This document shows, one piece after another, positions 5,757-6,778 of a DNA stretch of 6,778 bases (positions within the stretch are counted from its first letter, which is position 1; each line of letters opens with the position of its first letter). The translations under genes and the position numbers were made by a program. The notes beneath the pieces were generated by a model. The model searched no databases, was not told where the DNA came from, and worked only from the letters and a program-made list of their open reading frames with translations. The DNA lies in assembly GCA_020432595.1 (NCBI GenBank), contig JAGQGA010000298.1, positions 1 through 6,778 of the forward strand, in the 5' to 3' direction. Source of the DNA: Anaerolineales bacterium. GTDB lineage: Bacteria > Chloroflexota > Anaerolineae > Promineifilales > Promineifilaceae.

Positions 5757-5835
5757 GTCAATTTCGCGGGGTGTCTATAAAACGCAAAGCAACGTTAAGA
5801 GGCTCAAATTTCCAATCGCTCCGTCCCCTGTTCGG

Positions 5836-5844
5836 TGTTAAAAT
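5836..5844 (+). promoter_or_regulatory. Extended -10 promoter of the CPBP-like gene, probably leaderless
   Basis: TGTTAAAAT fits TGnTATAAT except for one base. The ATG at 5851 follows after 6 nt, so transcription should begin at the start codon. The GAGG at 5846-5849 is too close to the ATG to act as a Shine-Dalgarno. No -35 box is evident. Confidence 0.6.
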
Positions 5845-5850
5845 CGAGGC

Positions 5851-6639
5851 ATGGGAACACAACAGAAACGGGTAAAAACAACGGCAAAAGCGACAAGTTC
5901 GCCCACAGCGGGAAGTACTGGGCTGCGGTTGGGGCTGGCCTTGCTGCTGCCGCCGCTGCTGGCGGGGCTGGTGGGGATTGCGACGGGACGGTTAACGGCC
6001 GTTTCCGACCTCACCAACCAAGCCACCGCCCTGCCGCTGCTGGCCGTCCTGGGGATCAGCAGTTGGTTTTTGGGGCTGCGCTGGTATGGGCTGGCAGGGA
6101 TGGGGCTGCGGGGAAAACGGCCGTTATTTGCCAGCATCGGCTTTGCCGTCTTGGGCTGGGTCGCCCTGCTGCTCATTCGCATCTACACCGTCGAAAGCGA
6201 AACGCTGGGGACAGGTTTTCGGCAGTTCAGCTACCTATTGCTCTTTGAAGCGTTCGCCGTACAGCTTTGGGTTTTTGGGCTGCTGTTCCACGCCTTGGCC
6301 GACTGGCGCGGCCCGCTAACGGCCGCTTTTGGCAGCGGCATCCTCTTTGGCATGACTGCCTTTCTGCTGTTTCAGGAACCCGCCTACTCCGACGGCAGCA
6401 GCCTGCTCTATTTTGGCGCGTGGGGCATTTTCTACGGCATCATTCGGCTGCGAACGGGCAGCTTGTTGGGAGCGGTGCTGGTGCAGGCGCTGCAAAGTTT
6501 TACCGCCTGGGTGGTGCTGCAGCCCGTTGCCAGCCCCGACCCGGCACAGTTAGCGGCGCTGCATTGGATAACGGCCGTTTTGTACCTCATCTTCATCTGG
6601 CGGCTGTGGCCGAAGCGAGAGGACGATTACCGTGTCTGA
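5851..6639 (+). CDS. CPBP-fold (CAAX protease/Rce1-like) membrane protein lacking protease residues
   Basis: A 262-residue protein with a short basic N-terminus (1-25) and about eight hydrophobic helices. The layout follows the CPBP/ABI family, whose active members have EExxxR, FxxxH and HxxxN/D motifs. Here the aligned segments read EAFAVQ (133-138), FGMTA (166-170) and QALQS (212-216): the second Glu is Ala, the Arg is Gln, and both His and the final Asn/Asp are lost. The surrounding pattern (GLLFHAL 143-149, GSLLGAVLVQAL 203-214) is still that of the family. I infer a pseudoprotease, perhaps a scaffold or binding protein in the membrane. It has its own promoter and overlaps the next gene by 8 bp. 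The alternative is an unrelated polytopic protein with chance resemblance. Confidence 0.75.
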   Translation: MGTQQKRVKTTAKATSSPTAGSTGLRLGLALLLPPLLAGLVGIATGRLTAVSDLTNQATALPLLAVLGISSWFLGLRWYGLAGMGLRGKRPLFASIGFAVLGWVALLLIRIYTVESETLGTGFRQFSYLLLFEAFAVQLWVFGLLFHALADWRGPLTAAFGSGILFGMTAFLLFQEPAYSDGSSLLYFGAWGIFYGIIRLRTGSLLGAVLVQALQSFTAWVVLQPVASPDPAQLAALHWITAVLYLIFIWRLWPKREDDYRV

Positions 6640-6778
6640 TCTGCGCGTGGGACTGGATGAACGGGGGCGGCTGGTGGGGGCGGTGCTGGCCGCCAGCCAA
6701 TGGCCGCTGCTGGAGCAGGCGCAGCAGCCCCACGCCACCCACGCTTTTGCCAAGCAGGCGCAGCGGTGGGGGCAGCCA
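6632..6778 (+). CDS. Unrecognised protein, 5' part only
   Basis: GTG start overlapping the CPBP-like gene by 8 bp, with GAGAGGA (6617-6623) 8 nt upstream as Shine-Dalgarno. The frame stays open for 49 codons to the window end. The visible part begins MSDLRVGLDERGRLVGAVLA and is rich in Gln, Ala and His, with no signal peptide or membrane segment. I do not recognise it. The overlap implies co-translation with the upstream membrane protein. Confidence 0.65.
   Translation, partial: MSDLRVGLDERGRLVGAVLAASQWPLLEQAQQPHATHAFAKQAQRWGQP

Larger units (their letters stand above)
216..6579. repeat. Dispersed palindrome family AACGGCCGTT (16 exact copies)
   Basis: Exact copies start at 216, 870, 911, 1322, 1577, 1937, 3372, 3558, 3852, 3904, 5016, 5261, 5540, 5994, 6116 and 6570. 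Near copies lie at 583-592 (TACGGCCGTT) and 6318-6327 (AACGGCCGCT). All sixteen are in coding sequence. They are read as TAV (for example KTAVS, ITAVS), NGR (ENGR, KNGR) or KRP (GKRP), so all three codon phases are used. Seven are preceded by GAA, and T often follows, giving a loose longer palindrome GAAAACGGCCGTTTYC. A given 10-mer is expected about 0.006 times in 6.8 kb of random sequence. The aminotransferase has only one copy, at its extreme 3' end. Confidence 0.9.

Noticed and set aside
5757..5850. Terminator or small gene between the M20 and CPBP-like genes
   Set aside because: I see no strong hairpin with a T-run and no open frame with a start signal; the TATAAA at 5776-5781 has no gene at the right distance.
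5835..6248. 137-codon plus-strand open frame over the CPBP-like gene
   Set aside because: Out of frame with the membrane protein, low-complexity Ala/Gly product, no Shine-Dalgarno.

Overview
The window carries seven complete protein genes and the first 49 codons of an eighth. It looks like a free-living bacterium with menaquinone respiration and moderately high GC. Chloroflexota (Anaerolineae/Ardenticatenia-like) is my best guess from the gene types and the style of the intergenic repeats, but no marker gene here proves it.

Layout. Positions 13-98 hold an imperfect palindromic element just beyond the 3' end of menA. menA (102-1031, minus) makes demethylmenaquinone. It is divergent from a small DCC/DUF393 thiol-disulfide oxidoreductase (1139-1588, plus), whose CxxC motif reads Cys-Gly-Phe-UGA. 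The UGA is followed, at the spacing of known bacterial SECIS elements, by a perfect 6-bp hairpin with a GUG loop, so I call the gene a candidate selenoprotein rather than a broken gene. Its 3' end overlaps by 51 bp the convergent fluoride channel gene crcB (1538-1915, minus), which lies 3 nt downstream of a class I/II PLP aminotransferase (1919-3064, minus). Divergent from the aminotransferase are an MFS transporter (3229-4461) and an M20-family carbamoylase/amidohydrolase (4536-5756). A CPBP-fold membrane protein that has lost its protease residues (5851-6639) then overlaps the start of an unrecognised gene (6632 onward).

Two sequence layers run across the genes. First, the palindrome AACGGCCGTT occurs 16 times, always inside coding sequence, in three reading frames (as TAV, NGR or KRP). 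This is a HIP1-like pattern. Second, three of the gene-to-gene gaps carry short tandem units of 7 or 8 bases, and in both divergent gaps these form inverted repeats. Several genes (menA, DCC, MFS, CPBP) have a -10 box only 6-8 nt before the start codon, which suggests leaderless mRNAs. The aminotransferase and the M20 hydrolase have clear Shine-Dalgarno sequences.

The genes do not form one pathway. The aminotransferase, transporter and carbamoyl-amino-acid hydrolase could together serve amino-acid or ureide salvage, but that is inference. The most unusual items are the candidate Sec-containing DCC protein and the AACGGCCGTT family.
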